Below are positions 32,125-43,084 of a stretch of 64,000 nt of DNA, one piece after another (position 1 is the stretch's first letter; the number at the start of each line of letters is the position of its first letter). Origin of the DNA: Paramesorhizobium salinisoli (lineage in GTDB: Bacteria > Pseudomonadota > Alphaproteobacteria > Rhizobiales > Rhizobiaceae); NCBI RefSeq assembly GCF_003335045.1, contig NZ_QOZG01000001.1, positions 248,001 through 312,000 on the forward strand, written 5' to 3'. A model generated the notes under the pieces. That model searched no databases. It was given only the letters and a program-made list of their open reading frames with translations, and was not told the DNA's origin. Both the position numbers and the translations under genes were made by a program.

Positions 32125-33279
32125 TCAGGATGCCGGAAGCCGGCGGCGTGCGGCGAAATCGAGCGTCGCCGACATGCGCGCCTCCGGCCGCCGCCGCGTC
32201 AGCGCAAGCAGTATGCCCATCGAAATGGCCACAGCGATGAGCGATGAGCCGCCATAGGAGATGAAGGGCAGCGTCATGCCCTTGGCGGGCATCAGGTGCA
32301 AATTGACCGCCATGTTGATGATCGACTGGAAGCCGAACAGAATGACGATGCCTGACACCGCGAGACGGGTGAACTCGTCGCGCTCTTTCAATGCGATGGA
32401 AAGGCCCCGCACCACGATGAAGGCAAAGATCAGCATGATCAGCAGGCAGAGCACGACGCCATATTCCTCCGCGGCCACCGAAAAGATGAAATCCGTATGG
32501 CTGTCGGGAATGATGCGCTTGATCGTGCCCTCGCCCGGCCCCTGGCCAAACCAGCCCCCGCGAATGATCGCCTCGCGTCCGGCATCCACCTGAAACGTAT
32601 CGCCTTCGCCGGTCATGAAGCGATCGATACGGCCCGCGACGTGCGGGAAAACCGTGTAGGCGCCAAAGCCGCCGACAACTGCGCCGGCCCCCAGAACCAC
32701 GATCCAGAACCATGGCACGCCGGCCATGAAGAACATCGCGCCCCATGTCGCCGCCGTCAGCATCGTCTGGCCGAGATCGGGCTGCGCCACCAGAAGGGCT
32801 GCGACTAGCGCGAACAACAGCATGGCGAAGAGATTGCCCGGAATATCGGGACGGCGCTCATGCTCGGCGAAAAGCCAGGCGCAGATGACGACAAAGGCCG
32901 GCTTCATGAATTCCGACGGCTGGATCGATATGCCCATAAGCGAAATCCAGCGCCGTGCGCCCTTGACCTCAATGCCGAAAAAAAGCGCCGCGACCATCGC
33001 CAGAATGGAAAATACGAGCAGGATCAGTGCAAAACGCCTGATCTCCCGCTGCCCCAGGAAGGAAACCGCGATCATCACGACGAGCGCGGGAATCATGAAG
33101 ACAATCTGGCGCTCGACGAAATGGAAGCTCGAAAGGCCGATGCGTTCCGCCACGGCCGGGCTTGCGGCGAAGGACAGCAGGATGCCGAGCCCCATCAGCG
33201 CCAGGCAAGCTGCCAGGAAATAACGGTCTATCGTCCACCACCAGTTGGCGGCCGGCCCGCGGTCAACACGGCTTACCAT
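32125..33279 (-). CDS. ftsW: SEDS peptidoglycan polymerase FtsW
   Basis: The 384-residue polytopic membrane protein has about ten helices and the SEDS signatures: [20 protein letters not shown], the [17 protein letters not shown] segment with its catalytic Asp, and [20 protein letters not shown] near the C-terminus. FtsW polymerises septal glycan with FtsI. The start shares one base with the murD stop (TGATG). Confidence 0.96.
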   Translation of the reverse strand: MVSRVDRGPAANWWWTIDRYFLAACLALMGLGILLSFAASPAVAERIGLSSFHFVERQIVFMIPALVVMIAVSFLGQREIRRFALILLVFSILAMVAALFFGIEVKGARRWISLMGISIQPSEFMKPAFVVICAWLFAEHERRPDIPGNLFAMLLFALVAALLVAQPDLGQTMLTAATWGAMFFMAGVPWFWIVVLGAGAVVGGFGAYTVFPHVAGRIDRFMTGEGDTFQVDAGREAIIRGGWFGQGPGEGTIKRIIPDSHTDFIFSVAAEEYGVVLCLLIMLIFAFIVVRGLSIALKERDEFTRLAVSGIVILFGFQSIINMAVNLHLMPAKGMTLPFISYGGSSLIAVAISMGILLALTRRRPEARMSATLDFAARRRLPAS

Positions 33280-34679
33280 CAGCGTCCCCCTTCGATCGGT
33301 TGTGCGCTATCGAGCATCATGACGGCTTGGCGAAATACTTCGCCGCGCTTCTCGAAATTCTGGAATTGGTCAAAGCTGGCGCAGGCCGGCGACAGAAGCA
33401 CCACCGGCTCGGGGCCCTCATCTCTCTCCGCATCGCGCGCCGCGTGATCGACGGCAGCGGCGATCGTGCCCGATATCTCGAACGGCACCGCCTCGCCCAG
33501 CGTCGCGGCGAATTGCGGCGCGGCCTCGCCGATGAGATAGGCTTTGGCGACGCGCGGAAAGAAGCCGGAGAGCGAGGTAATGCCACCCTCCTTGGGCAGC
33601 CCCCCCACAATCCAGTAGATCCGCTCGAAGGATGAAAGCGCCGGCGCCGCCGCTTCCGCGTTGGTCGCCTTTGAATCATTGACGAACAATACCTTGCCGC
33701 GCCGCGCCACCTGCTCCATGCGATGAGCGAGCCCGGGGAAGGATTTCAGACCTGCGCGTATTTCTTCGATATCGAGGCCGACCGCGAGGCAGGCAGCTAT
33801 TGCTGCAAGCGCGTTCTGCGCATTGTGCTCGCCGCGCAGCGAACCGATCCCTTCGAGCGATGCGATTTCCTCAGCCCGGCCTGCTTTGGCCCGCATCAGT
33901 TTCGGCCCATCGGCGTAAAGGCCGCTGTCGATAGGCTGGCGCTTGGAAATACGAATGACGGTCTTGCCGGTGCGCTCCAGTCGATCGGCGATCTGCGCGC
34001 AATAGCTGTCATCGATGCCGATGATCGCCCTATCGCTGCCAGCGACCAACGTTTCCTTGATATCGGCATAATGCTGCATGGTGCCGTGCCGGTCGAGATG
34101 GTCCGGCGTCAGGTTGAGCAGGATTCCGGCGGTGGGGTTGAGCGAGGGCGCGAGATCGATCTGGTAGGACGAGCATTCGACGACATAATATCTGTCACCG
34201 GCGGGCGGATCGAGTGTCATCACCGCCGTGCCGATATTGCCGCCAAGTTGCATGTCGCGGCCCGCCGATTTGATGATATGCGCGATGAGCGCCGTCGTCG
34301 TAGATTTGCCGTTCGTTCCCGTAATGGCGATGAAGGGGCTGTCGGGCGCCGTGCGATTGCGTTCGCGCACGAAAAGCTCGATATCGCCGATGATCTCGAC
34401 ACCCGCCGCCCGCGCAAGATCCACCGTCCAGTGCGGGCGCGGATGGGTGAGCGGCACCCCCGGTGAAAGGACGAAAGAGGAAAAATCCTTCCAGTTCGCC
34501 TTCCGCAGGTCGCCGGTCGAGATGCCGGCGGCGATGGCGCGCTCCACGCTCGTCGGATTGTCGTCCCACGCCAGCACCGTGGCCCCGCCGGCCATGATCG
34601 CCTTGGCGGTGGCGATGCCCGAGCCGCCGAGCCCGAACAGCGCGACGGTCTTTCCCTTCATGGAATGGGCGGGAATCAT
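33279..34679 (-). CDS. murD: UDP-N-acetylmuramoylalanine--D-glutamate ligase
   Basis: The 466-residue Mur ligase adds D-Glu. It opens with [20 protein letters not shown], has the P-loop [18 protein letters not shown] and the downstream motif [19 protein letters not shown]; the C-terminal domain includes [20 protein letters not shown] and [13 protein letters not shown]. It follows mraY by three bases and touches ftsW. Confidence 0.96.
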   Translation of the reverse strand: MIPAHSMKGKTVALFGLGGSGIATAKAIMAGGATVLAWDDNPTSVERAIAAGISTGDLRKANWKDFSSFVLSPGVPLTHPRPHWTVDLARAAGVEIIGDIELFVRERNRTAPDSPFIAITGTNGKSTTTALIAHIIKSAGRDMQLGGNIGTAVMTLDPPAGDRYYVVECSSYQIDLAPSLNPTAGILLNLTPDHLDRHGTMQHYADIKETLVAGSDRAIIGIDDSYCAQIADRLERTGKTVIRISKRQPIDSGLYADGPKLMRAKAGRAEEIASLEGIGSLRGEHNAQNALAAIAACLAVGLDIEEIRAGLKSFPGLAHRMEQVARRGKVLFVNDSKATNAEAAAPALSSFERIYWIVGGLPKEGGITSLSGFFPRVAKAYLIGEAAPQFAATLGEAVPFEISGTIAAAVDHAARDAERDEGPEPVVLLSPACASFDQFQNFEKRGEVFRQAVMMLDSAQPIEGGR

Positions 34680-34682
34680 GCG

Positions 34683-35765
34683 TTATCTCAGCTTCAGGGT
34701 GGAGAGACCGATCAGGGCAAGGATGATCGACACGATCCAGAAACGGATGACCACCTGGCTCTCCGTCCAGCCCTTCTTTTCGAAATGGTGATGGATCGGC
34801 GCCATCAGGAAGACGCGCCTGCCGGTCCTCTTGAACCAGGCGACCTGGATGATGACGGAGAGCGCCTCGACGACGAACAGGCCGCCGATGATGGCGAGCA
34901 CGATCTCATGCTTGGTGGCGACGGCGACCGCGCCGAGCATGCCGCCGAGCGCCAGCGAACCGGTATCGCCCATGAAGATGGCGGCGGGGGGCGCGTTGAA
35001 CCAGAGGAACCCGAGGCTCGCGCCGATCACGGCCCCCAATACAACAGCTAGTTCGCCTGTGCCCGGCACGAAATGGATCTGCAGGTAATCGGCGAAAATC
35101 GCGTTCCCCGAGAGATAGGCGATGACGCCGAACGAGGCGGCGGCGACCATGACAGGCACGATGGCAAGACCGTCAAGACCATCGGTCAGATTGACCGCAT
35201 TCCCCGCGCCGACCATGACGAAAGCGGCAACCGGGATGAAGAACAGCCCGAGATTGAGCACGAACTCCTTGAGGAAGGGAAACGTCAGCGACGAGGAGAA
35301 TGGCTCCTGCCCCGCCCGCATGATGAACCATCCGGCGATCGCCGCGATCAGGAATTCGAGGCCGAGCCGCGCCTTGCCGGAAAAGCCCTTGTCCGACTGT
35401 TTGGTAACCTTGAGATAGTCGTCATAGAAACCGATGGCGCCGAAGCCGACAGAGACGAGCAGCACAACCCAGACATAGACGCTGGAAAGATTGGCCCACA
35501 GGAATGACGAAGCGAGAATTCCCGACAGGATCATCAGGCCACCCATCGTCGGCGTACCGGCCTTCTTGAAATGGGTCTGCGGTCCGTCGGCGCGGATAGG
35601 CTGCCCGCGCCCCTGCCGGATGCGCAGCGAATTGATGATCATCGGTCCGAACAGGAAGACCAGCAATGCCGACGTGATCAATGCACCACCCGTGCGGAAT
35701 GTGATGTAGCGAAACACATTGAACAGCGTCACGTGCTCGGAAAAATAGGTCAGAAGCGTCAGCAT
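34683..35765 (-). CDS. mraY: Phospho-N-acetylmuramoyl-pentapeptide transferase
   Basis: The 360-residue polytopic enzyme makes lipid I from UDP-MurNAc-pentapeptide and undecaprenyl phosphate. Signatures include [38 protein letters not shown] with the Asp pair, [18 protein letters not shown], and [20 protein letters not shown]. Ten transmembrane helices are predicted by eye. GAGGGGG lies upstream of the ATG; the gap to murF is 28 bases. Confidence 0.97.
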   Translation of the reverse strand: MLTLLTYFSEHVTLFNVFRYITFRTGGALITSALLVFLFGPMIINSLRIRQGRGQPIRADGPQTHFKKAGTPTMGGLMILSGILASSFLWANLSSVYVWVVLLVSVGFGAIGFYDDYLKVTKQSDKGFSGKARLGLEFLIAAIAGWFIMRAGQEPFSSSLTFPFLKEFVLNLGLFFIPVAAFVMVGAGNAVNLTDGLDGLAIVPVMVAAASFGVIAYLSGNAIFADYLQIHFVPGTGELAVVLGAVIGASLGFLWFNAPPAAIFMGDTGSLALGGMLGAVAVATKHEIVLAIIGGLFVVEALSVIIQVAWFKRTGRRVFLMAPIHHHFEKKGWTESQVVIRFWIVSIILALIGLSTLKLR

Positions 35766-35793
35766 ACGGATGCGGTCCCCCTCGAGAAATAGC

Positions 35794-37227
35794 CTATTCG
35801 GCCGGCCCTAGGGGCTCGGCAGGCGGATATTTGGCCATCAATGCCCCAACGATCTTGGAGAACCCGATCCCCTTCGACGATTTCACCATGACGACATCGC
35901 CGGGACGGACCGCCTTGATAACCAACGGCTGCAATTCCTCGACGCTCTGCCTGTATTCGGTCTGGATTTCAACCGGCAAAGCGGAAGCGAGCACCGACAT
36001 TTCCGGTCCGCCGATGAAAAGCGTGTTGATCTCTGCGCCCGTTATGGGTTGGGCGAGTTCCCGATGCAGCTTCGCTGCATGGTTGCCCAGTTCCAGCATG
36101 TCGCCGAGAACCGCGACCCGACGCCCGCGGCCTTCCGGCTGCGCCGCATGGAGAAGCTCCAGAGCCGCCCGCATCGAGGCGGGATTGGCGTTGTAGCTTT
36201 CGTCGATCAGCGTGATGACGCCGTCCGGATGGTGCAGCCTGTGGCGTGCGCCGCGCCCATCCTCGGGCGTCAGGCTGGCAAGCGCCATCGCGACCCTTGC
36301 CATGTCGGCGCCCACAAGGTGCGCCGCGCCCAGAACCGCCAGCGCGTTCTGCACGATATGCCGGCCGGGAGCGCCGATCTTGATGGCTACCTCCTCCCCT
36401 GCGAGCACCGCCGTCATGCAGGAACAGTTCGGCAGGAGCTTCATGGCGACCGCGCGATAATCGGCGGCCGCATCCTGGCCGAAGCTCCTTATATGCTCCA
36501 CACCGGCCTCGCGCGCCAATTGCTCCAAAAAGCCGAACAACGCATCGTCCCGGTTTAAAAGCGCATAGCCGCCCGGCACGATCCCTTCGAATATCTCCGC
36601 CTTGGCCCTTGCGATCTCTTCCAGATCGTTGAAATGACCGAGATGGGCCGGCGCGATCAGCGTGATGATCGCCACATGCGGGCGCACCATCTTGACCAGC
36701 GGACGGATCTCGTCGGGATGGTTCATGCCAATCTCGAACACGCCGTATTCCGTATCCGCCGGCATGCGCGCCAGCGTCAGCGGCACGCCCCAGTGATTGT
36801 TGAAGGAAGCAGCCGAAGCGTGCACCTTCCCCACGTCCGCAAGCACATGCCGCAGCGCCTCCTTGGTCGTCGTCTTGCCGACGGAACCCGTGACCGCGAT
36901 GATCTGCGCCTTGCTGCGCGCGCGCGATGCGATGCCGAGCCGCACCAGGCCCTCCAACACATCGTCGACTACGATCATCGGCACCTGCAATTTGCCGAGC
37001 GCCGGAAGCTTCGCCTCCGCCACCACGATCAGGCCGGCGCCAGCCGCCATCGCGGCGGTTACGAAATCATGGCCATCGAACTGGTCGCCCTTGATGGCGA
37101 AAAACGCCTCGCCTGATGCAAGTGTGCGCGTATCGATGGAAATCCCGGTGATGCCTTCAGGCAGCGTGCCGACCGGCCTGCCGCCCATCGCATCCACCAT
37201 GTCGGCCGATGTCCACAGCCATGTCAT
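35794..37227 (-). CDS. murF: UDP-N-acetylmuramoyl-tripeptide--D-alanyl-D-alanine ligase
   Basis: The 477-residue Mur ligase adds D-Ala-D-Ala to the tripeptide. The N-terminal domain has [20 protein letters not shown], the P-loop is [20 protein letters not shown], and [13 protein letters not shown] with [20 protein letters not shown] follow; the C-terminal domain starts at [18 protein letters not shown]. It overlaps the murE stop by four bases (ATGA). Confidence 0.96.
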   Translation of the reverse strand: MTWLWTSADMVDAMGGRPVGTLPEGITGISIDTRTLASGEAFFAIKGDQFDGHDFVTAAMAAGAGLIVVAEAKLPALGKLQVPMIVVDDVLEGLVRLGIASRARSKAQIIAVTGSVGKTTTKEALRHVLADVGKVHASAASFNNHWGVPLTLARMPADTEYGVFEIGMNHPDEIRPLVKMVRPHVAIITLIAPAHLGHFNDLEEIARAKAEIFEGIVPGGYALLNRDDALFGFLEQLAREAGVEHIRSFGQDAAADYRAVAMKLLPNCSCMTAVLAGEEVAIKIGAPGRHIVQNALAVLGAAHLVGADMARVAMALASLTPEDGRGARHRLHHPDGVITLIDESYNANPASMRAALELLHAAQPEGRGRRVAVLGDMLELGNHAAKLHRELAQPITGAEINTLFIGGPEMSVLASALPVEIQTEYRQSVEELQPLVIKAVRPGDVVMVKSSKGIGFSKIVGALMAKYPPAEPLGPAE

Positions 37228-38693
37228 TTCAGCCGTTCCTTCAAGGCCAGGGCGATCTCGGCATGGTCGGAGAAGGGATGCGTCACGTCGCCGATGATCT
37301 GGCCCTCTTCATGTCCCTTGCCCGCCACGATCAGCGTATCGCCAGCTTTCATCATTTCGACAGCCGTGCGTATCGCCAGGCGCCGGTCGCCAATCTCCAG
37401 CGCGCCGGGCGCTGCTGCCATGATTTCGGCGCGGATCGCTGCCGGCACTTCCGAGCGCGGATTGTCGTCCGTGACGATGACCACATCGGCAAGCCGCGTC
37501 GCGATCTCACCCATCATCGGGCGCTTGCCGGTATCGCGGTCTCCGCCGCAGCCGAAGACCACGATGACGCGGCCCGTGGTAAACGGCCGCACCGATGTCA
37601 GCACATTTTCCAGCGCATCCGGCTTGTGCGCGTAATCCACATAGGCCGGAGCTCCATCCTCCGTCGCCCCGACCAGATCGAGACGCCCCGGCGCACCCCT
37701 CAGCCGTTCGAGCGCGCGCATGGCAGCCGCGGCCGGAACGCCCGTTGCCATCGCAAGCCCAGCGGAGACCAGCGCGTTGGCAACCTGGAAATCGCCGGCG
37801 AGCGGCAAGGAAACCTCGTAGATGTCGGCGCCGATCTTGACTTCCGCATGCTGGCGGAAGCGTTCGTGCTCGACGCGCTTCAGGGCGAGGAACGTGCCCT
37901 TGCGACCCACCGTCAAAACCTCATTGCCCGCGGCCCGCGCGGCAGCGATGGCCTGCTGCGAAAACTCGTCATCGGCGAAGATGATCGCAGGCGCGCCCTT
38001 GGGCAGCAGCGTATCGAACAGCCGCAATTTGGCGGCGAGATAGTCATCGATCGTCGGATGATAATCCATGTGATCGCGGCCGAGATTGGTGAACGCGCCG
38101 GCGGCGAGCTTCACTCCGTCGAGGCGGCGCTGGTCGAGACCGTGCGACGACGCCTCCATCGCCGCATGCGTCACGCCCTCGTCGGCCAGTTCGCGCAGGA
38201 GCCGGTGCAGTTCCACCGGATCGGGCGTCGTCAGCGATCCGTAGGCGCTGCGGGTTGGGGAAAATACGCCTGTCGTTCCGATATTCGCCGCCGGAAACCC
38301 GGCATCCGCCCAGATCTGCCGGGTAAACGATGCGACCGACGTCTTGCCGCTGGTCCCGGTGACCGCCACCATCATCTCCGGCTGTTTTTCATAAAAGGCG
38401 GCGGCGGCGAGCGCCAGGGCGCGGCGCGGATCCTCGACGCGGATCACCGGCACACCAGGCGCGCCTATCTCCGCATCGTGCGCCGCGATGATCGCGACCG
38501 CGCCTCGGGAAACGGCATCGGCGGCAAACACGCTGCCGTCCGCCCTGCTGCCTTTCAGCGCCGCGAAAAGATAGCCGCGCTCCGCCTTGCGCGAATCCGA
38601 GGTCAGCCCCGTTATATCAACGTCTCCGATGGCCGGATCGGAAAGACTGGCAAGATCGGTAATATGCTTCAACTTCATATAGGGCCCAGACAT
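37224..38693 (-). CDS. murE: UDP-N-acetylmuramoyl-tripeptide synthetase, meso-DAP type
   Basis: The 489-residue Mur ligase adds meso-diaminopimelate. The P-loop is [19 protein letters not shown] and [18 protein letters not shown] follows. The motif DNPR in [14 protein letters not shown] marks the meso-DAP-specific group rather than the lysine group, which predicts a direct meso-DAP peptidoglycan. A 70-base gap separates it from ftsI. The long frame on the opposite strand over this gene is a shadow. Confidence 0.97.
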   Translation of the reverse strand: MSGPYMKLKHITDLASLSDPAIGDVDITGLTSDSRKAERGYLFAALKGSRADGSVFAADAVSRGAVAIIAAHDAEIGAPGVPVIRVEDPRRALALAAAAFYEKQPEMMVAVTGTSGKTSVASFTRQIWADAGFPAANIGTTGVFSPTRSAYGSLTTPDPVELHRLLRELADEGVTHAAMEASSHGLDQRRLDGVKLAAGAFTNLGRDHMDYHPTIDDYLAAKLRLFDTLLPKGAPAIIFADDEFSQQAIAAARAAGNEVLTVGRKGTFLALKRVEHERFRQHAEVKIGADIYEVSLPLAGDFQVANALVSAGLAMATGVPAAAAMRALERLRGAPGRLDLVGATEDGAPAYVDYAHKPDALENVLTSVRPFTTGRVIVVFGCGGDRDTGKRPMMGEIATRLADVVIVTDDNPRSEVPAAIRAEIMAAAPGALEIGDRRLAIRTAVEMMKAGDTLIVAGKGHEEGQIIGDVTHPFSDHAEIALALKERLK

Positions 38694-38763
38694 TGTTTCC
38701 CAGACATCGATTCACTTCATGCCAATCATGCCGGCCCGGATATCTCACCCCGCCGGCATGGAA

Positions 38764-40527
38764 TCAGTCGTTGATCTCGTATGAAACCAGCATGGGGGCC
38801 GTTTCTTGACCGAAATCGGGCTTAACACCCAAAAATGCTGCGGAACGGCGAATGATATTAGCTGCCATCGGCGCGGCATTGAGGCCTGCAGTGGCGGCGG
38901 CCTTGCCTTCTTCCGGTTTTGGCTCGTCTATGATCGTAAGGACGATATAGGTCGGATCGTCCATAGGGAAAGCAGCAAGGAAGGCATTGAACCGCACATC
39001 CTTGGAATATCGGCCGTTTACCACCTTTTCCGCCGTGCCGGTCTTACCGCCGACACGATAACCGGGGACCGTCGCGCGCTTGCCTGAACCGCCGGGCGCG
39101 GTTGCGTTCAAACGGTAGAGATAGCGCATGTCCTCCGACACCTGCGGATGGATCACCTGCTTGGCGACGGCATCGGCCTGCTCCTGCGTGCGCGGCAGGA
39201 ATGTCGGCTCGATCAGCTTGCCGCCATTCATCAGCGCCGCGGCGCCGACCGCCGTCTGCAGCGGCGTCGTCATCATGCCATGCCCGAACGCGATCGTCAT
39301 GGAATGTACCTTCTTCCACACGCGCGGTTCGACCGGACGCGCCACTTCCGGCAGTTCGGTCTGCATACGGTCGAGAAGACCGACTTTTTTCAGGAAGGCC
39401 CGGTGACCTTCGATCCCCACCACGTTGGCTTCATGACCGGAGCCGATATTGGAGGAATAGATGAACACCTCCGGCAGGGTCAGCACCCGGCCTTTGCCGT
39501 GGAAATCGTGGATTGTCTGCCGTCCGACGCGTAGTGGACGCGACGCGTCGATTTTCGACTGCAAGGTGAACTTGCCGGAATCGAGCGCCATGGCTGTGGT
39601 GAAGCTCTTGATCGTCGATCCCATCTCGTAGGTGCCGGCCGACATGCGGTTCAGACGGTCTTTGTCCAAGGCATTGACGGGATTGTTCGGATCGAAATCG
39701 GGCACTGAGGCCATCGCCATGACCTCGCCCGTCTTGGCGTTCAGCACCACAGCGCCCGCCGCAATCGCGCGATAGCGCTGCATGGCCTGCACGAGTTCGT
39801 CGCGCACGACATGCTGCACGCGCAGATCAATCGAAAGCTTGACCGGCTCCAGTCCCTGCTGGACGGCGAGCCCGGTCGATTGGAGATCCGTCAGTCCCTG
39901 CGAGTCGATATATTTCTCCATTCCCGCAATGCCCTGGTTGTCGATATTGACCAGGCCGAGAATGTGCGAGGCGGTCGGACCCCCGGGATAGAAGCGGGTC
40001 TTTTCGGTGCGGAAGCCAACGCCGGGAAGACCAAGCGCCATTACCTGGCTTTGCTGGCGCGGCGTCAGGCCGCGCTTGATCCAGACGAAACCGGCGCCGC
40101 TCTTCAGCTTGCGATAGGTCGCCTCCCAATCGAGATTGGGCAGGACCGTCGACAGAAGCTCGATCGTCTCGTCGGGATCGACGATGCGTTTTGGTTCGGC
40201 AAAGAGCGAAAACGTCTTGATGTCGGTTGCCAGCACCTCGCCGTTGCGGTCGAGGATATCGGGCCGCGAGGCGAGATTCTGAACCGCCGGGCCGTGATAG
40301 TCGGCATCCTCGCCACCCTGTGCGGCGTAATAGACAAGCCGGCCGCCAATGATGGCATAGATGCCCATGAAGCAGCCGATGGCCATGATCACGCGGTTGC
40401 GTGCCCGGTTTCCGCTTTTCTTGCGCGCGCCGTCGACGGCGATATTGCCCTTATCGGCATTCGCGACCGGCCGCTCGCTCGCGACACTGTCCCTGAACTT
40501 TCCGCGCCTGATCCAATTCGCGCCCAT
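38764..40527 (-). CDS. ftsI: Septal transpeptidase FtsI (PBP3)
   Basis: The 587-residue class B penicillin-binding protein cross-links septal glycan. A single transmembrane segment lies near residues 48-68 (IMAIGCFMGIYAIIGGRLV). The dimerisation domain is followed by the transpeptidase domain with S-x-x-K in MGSTIKSFTTAM, S-x-N in FIYSSNIGSGHEA and KTG in YRVGGKTGTAEKV. One base separates it from the ftsL stop. FtsW is its polymerase partner, encoded in the same transcript. Confidence 0.97.
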   Translation of the reverse strand: MGANWIRRGKFRDSVASERPVANADKGNIAVDGARKKSGNRARNRVIMAIGCFMGIYAIIGGRLVYYAAQGGEDADYHGPAVQNLASRPDILDRNGEVLATDIKTFSLFAEPKRIVDPDETIELLSTVLPNLDWEATYRKLKSGAGFVWIKRGLTPRQQSQVMALGLPGVGFRTEKTRFYPGGPTASHILGLVNIDNQGIAGMEKYIDSQGLTDLQSTGLAVQQGLEPVKLSIDLRVQHVVRDELVQAMQRYRAIAAGAVVLNAKTGEVMAMASVPDFDPNNPVNALDKDRLNRMSAGTYEMGSTIKSFTTAMALDSGKFTLQSKIDASRPLRVGRQTIHDFHGKGRVLTLPEVFIYSSNIGSGHEANVVGIEGHRAFLKKVGLLDRMQTELPEVARPVEPRVWKKVHSMTIAFGHGMMTTPLQTAVGAAALMNGGKLIEPTFLPRTQEQADAVAKQVIHPQVSEDMRYLYRLNATAPGGSGKRATVPGYRVGGKTGTAEKVVNGRYSKDVRFNAFLAAFPMDDPTYIVLTIIDEPKPEEGKAAATAGLNAAPMAANIIRRSAAFLGVKPDFGQETAPMLVSYEIND

Positions 40528-40528
40528 T

Positions 40529-40915
40529 CTACTGTCCCTGCCCTACGCTGCCGGTTTTGATCTGGTCCGGCTTCTTGATGCTCGCCAGAAGTTCGTCGCT
40601 CGAGGAGATGATGTTCTCGATATCGTCTGCGGGCCGCTCCGGAATATCCTCGATGCTGCCGATCTGATGGGCGTCGATCGGCTTGAGATCGAGCTCGGAT
40701 TGATAGACATCGACCAGCTTCTGGAGGCGATTCGGCTGGGTGAGCAGGCTCCAGTCGGCCTTGAGCAGCGTAATCGTATCCTTCTCGAAATTGATCTTTC
40801 GCTGCAGCGTGCGGACATCGGCCATCTGCTTTTCCGCGTCGTATTTGATCTTGTAGGTCACGGTCGCCGCAGCGAGCATGATCGTGATCAATATGATGTC
40901 GAAGGTACGCAGCAC
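40529..40915 (-). CDS. ftsL: Cell division protein FtsL
   Basis: The 128-residue bitopic protein has a transmembrane helix at residues about 5-24 (FDIILITIMLAAATVTYKIK) and a heptad-rich coiled coil after it (residues 25-75, AEKQMADVRTLQRKINFEKD), the build of FtsL. The tail is acidic and variable. Its position between rsmH and ftsI confirms the assignment; sequence identity alone would not. Confidence 0.9.
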   Translation of the reverse strand: MLRTFDIILITIMLAAATVTYKIKYDAEKQMADVRTLQRKINFEKDTITLLKADWSLLTQPNRLQKLVDVYQSELDLKPIDAHQIGSIEDIPERPADDIENIISSSDELLASIKKPDQIKTGSVGQGQ

Positions 40916-40918
40916 TGG

Positions 40919-41944
40919 CTAATTCCTGTTCAAATCATTGGCGTCGGGCAGTTTTGGGAGCCCAAAAATCGTGAGATCGGCGGCAAGCGGCGGATTGGCG
41001 GTCCGAATAGCAGCACGCAGCTTGGCCGAGCGCGCTCGCGGATTGCGCTCTTCTTCTTCAGGTGAAGGGCCGACCATGCCCTTGCCGAGAGGCGTGAAGC
41101 TTGGCAGGCGCTCATGAACCTGTGGCAGATGGCGCGATCCGCCCGTACCGCCCAGCCGATCCGTGAAGAAGCGCTTGACGATGCGGTCCTCCAGCGAATG
41201 GAAGGTGACGACCACAAGCCTGCCGCCCGGCTGAAGCGCGCGCTCCGCTGCAAACAGCGCACGCGCCAGTTCGCCGAGTTCGTCATTGACGAAGATGCGC
41301 AGCGCCTGGAAAACCCGGGTTGCCGGATGGATCCGGTCCTTCGGATGCCGGCCGACCAGCGCCTCTATCGCATTGGCAAGATCACGGGTTCGCGTGAACG
41401 GCTCGCTCACCCGGCGCTTGTCGATCATCCGGGCGATGCGGCCCGCATTCTTCTCCTCACCGAGAAAATTGAAGATGCGGGCGAGATCGCCCAGTTTCAG
41501 CCGGTTGACCACATCAGCCGCGCTGACACCCTCGCTGGACATGCGCATGTCCAGCGGCCCGTCCTTCTGGAAGGAAAAGCCCCGCTCCGCCTCGTCGATC
41601 TGCATGGATGAAACGCCGATATCGAGAACAATGCCGTCAGGCGTGCCCTGCACCAGCGTGTCGAGCTCGGAAAAGCGGCCCTGAACCAGCGTCAGCCTAC
41701 CCGGAAATTCCTGCTCCAGGGCACGGCCTGCCGCGATTGCGGTCGGGTCGCGATCGATCGCGGTGACGGAAGCCCCGGCATCAAGGATGCGCCTGGTATA
41801 ACCGCCCGCGCCGAAGGTCCCGTCAACGATATGCTTGCCGCTTGCCGGCTGAAGCGCCGCGATGACCTCGTCGAGAAGAACCGGAATGTGGCGGGCCGGT
41901 CCGCCATCGGCATGAGAACCATCTCCGCCGAGGCCCGCCATCAT
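40919..41944 (-). CDS. rsmH: 16S rRNA (cytosine1402-N4)-methyltransferase
   Basis: The 341-residue enzyme methylates C1402 of 16S rRNA. It contains [20 protein letters not shown], the SAM motif [40 protein letters not shown], and [16 protein letters not shown] near the C-terminus. Two consecutive ATG codons at 41944 and 41941 are possible starts, both overlapping the mraZ stop. The gap to ftsL is three bases. Confidence 0.96.
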   Translation of the reverse strand: MMAGLGGDGSHADGGPARHIPVLLDEVIAALQPASGKHIVDGTFGAGGYTRRILDAGASVTAIDRDPTAIAAGRALEQEFPGRLTLVQGRFSELDTLVQGTPDGIVLDIGVSSMQIDEAERGFSFQKDGPLDMRMSSEGVSAADVVNRLKLGDLARIFNFLGEEKNAGRIARMIDKRRVSEPFTRTRDLANAIEALVGRHPKDRIHPATRVFQALRIFVNDELGELARALFAAERALQPGGRLVVVTFHSLEDRIVKRFFTDRLGGTGGSRHLPQVHERLPSFTPLGKGMVGPSPEEEERNPRARSAKLRAAIRTANPPLAADLTIFGLPKLPDANDLNRN

Positions 41945-42426
41945 TCCGTCCCCCTTTGGGGCGGCGCGCCCGCCCCGTTTGCCGTCTGCAGTTCGGCCCG
42001 CCGCCGCTCGGCCAGCCTCTCGCGCACTTTCGTGCGATGTTCCTCGAAACGCTCCGGCTGCCACATCTGAAAATGCGTGTTCGCACCCGCAAATGTCACA
42101 TCCGATGAGATGCCGGTATGTTCCCGGATGAAATCCGTCATCGTGATACGTCCGTCCTGGTCGAGCTTCAGAAAAGTGCCGTCCGCGTGCAGATAGAAGG
42201 ACATGTCGTCCGCCGTCTCCGCGAAAGGGTCCTCGCTCTCCAGCCGCCCGTCGTACCGGGTCAGGAAATCCGGCCCGCCGACGTCGAATGCCGGCAGATG
42301 CAGCGATCGCAACGCATAAAGCTCCGTGTGGCCGGCCTTCTGGATCAACGAACGGAAATGCGCCGGAACGGAGACCCGCCCTTTCGCATCGATCCTGTTC
42401 GTCACATGTCCCAGGAACCGGTCCAC
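41941..42426 (-). CDS. mraZ: Transcriptional regulator MraZ
   Basis: The 161-residue protein has two SpoVT/AbrB-like domains; the first opens with [20 protein letters not shown] and the second with [16 protein letters not shown], each carrying the DxxGR-type motif. MraZ binds upstream of its own gene and controls the dcw cluster. The start is GTG at 42426. I looked for repeated TGGG boxes upstream and did not find a convincing set. The C-terminal 35 residues are charged and Ala-rich. Confidence 0.95.
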   Translation of the reverse strand: MDRFLGHVTNRIDAKGRVSVPAHFRSLIQKAGHTELYALRSLHLPAFDVGGPDFLTRYDGRLESEDPFAETADDMSFYLHADGTFLKLDQDGRITMTDFIREHTGISSDVTFAGANTHFQMWQPERFEEHRTKVRERLAERRRAELQTANGAGAPPQRGTE

Positions 42427-43084
42427 TACACAATACCACTTCCGCCGCGAAGGGCCGTTTCATCGCAACCCCCTCTCGTCAGGGGCCTCGCCATAAAGCG
42501 CGCGAACGAGCGACATCCGGGCCGAGAACCCAGCCTGGCGGCCTGGTGAGACCGCCCCTGACAATGTCGGGAAACACCGTGTCGAACAAACGCTACTGAC
42601 GATACAAATGGATATCATGGGACACTATGGGCGTCAACGGGATCAAGCTACACGAAGCGGGAAGGCGCCCGACTGTGGGCGCATTTTCCCTCGTTCCTGA
42701 TTTATCGAATATTAAGCTTAAGGAAGCGTTAGAGCGCTTTCCTCCAGATGAAAGCGGGCGGTGGTCGAGGCGATTTTTACCTGTGAGAAAATCTGCCGAT
42801 TGCGGGCTGGCGAACTATCGGCCAACCGCCGCCATTCCAGCGATTGCAACCAGGACGGATCTAACGGCGCAGAACAGTTCAAACCATTTTTTTGGGGAAC
42901 CGCTTCATTTTTCCCGGGTTTCTATCGGGCCCCCTTCAGCGGGAGCAACATCCATCGATATCGGCTCATCACAAACGCGTGCCATCCTCGGCGCGGTCTT
43001 GACGAGGCCGTTTCCCGCCCTTATTAATTGCAAATAATTCGCAATTGCATCTTCTGGATCAGGCGAGTCTAGGAATCAAGCAGC
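42427..43084. other. 658-base intergenic region between mraZ and mntH
   Basis: This divergent gap should carry the promoters of the dcw cluster (leftward) and mntH (rightward). On the leftward side a TTGACG hexamer (plus-strand 42632-42637) is a possible -35, but a good -10 is not visible. A 136-codon frame at 42627-43037 has no family features or ribosome site. Near mntH a Mur/Fur-like dyad is present (see 43029). I see no tRNA or repeat in it. Confidence 0.6.
43029..43049 (+). promoter_or_regulatory. Mur/Fur-like operator upstream of mntH
   Basis: A 21-base A/T-rich imperfect dyad with outer arms TGCAA...TTGCA and the inner sequence ATAATTCGCAA lies 36 bases before the mntH ATG. Manganese-responsive Mur sites in rhizobia have the same TGCAAAT/ATTTGCA character, so manganese repression of mntH is a well-based inference, not yet shown here. 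Confidence 0.6.

Noticed and set aside
37209-38774. 521-codon plus-strand frame over murE
   Set aside because: It is a His/Arg-rich shadow of murE, which carries P-loop and DNPR motifs.
42427-42640. MraZ-binding TGGG repeats upstream of mraZ
   Set aside because: Single TGGG occurrences only; the regular spacing needed for MraZ boxes was not found.
42627-43037. 136-codon frame in the mraZ-mntH gap
   Set aside because: No ribosome site, no domain, unlike codon use, and it overlaps the mntH operator region.
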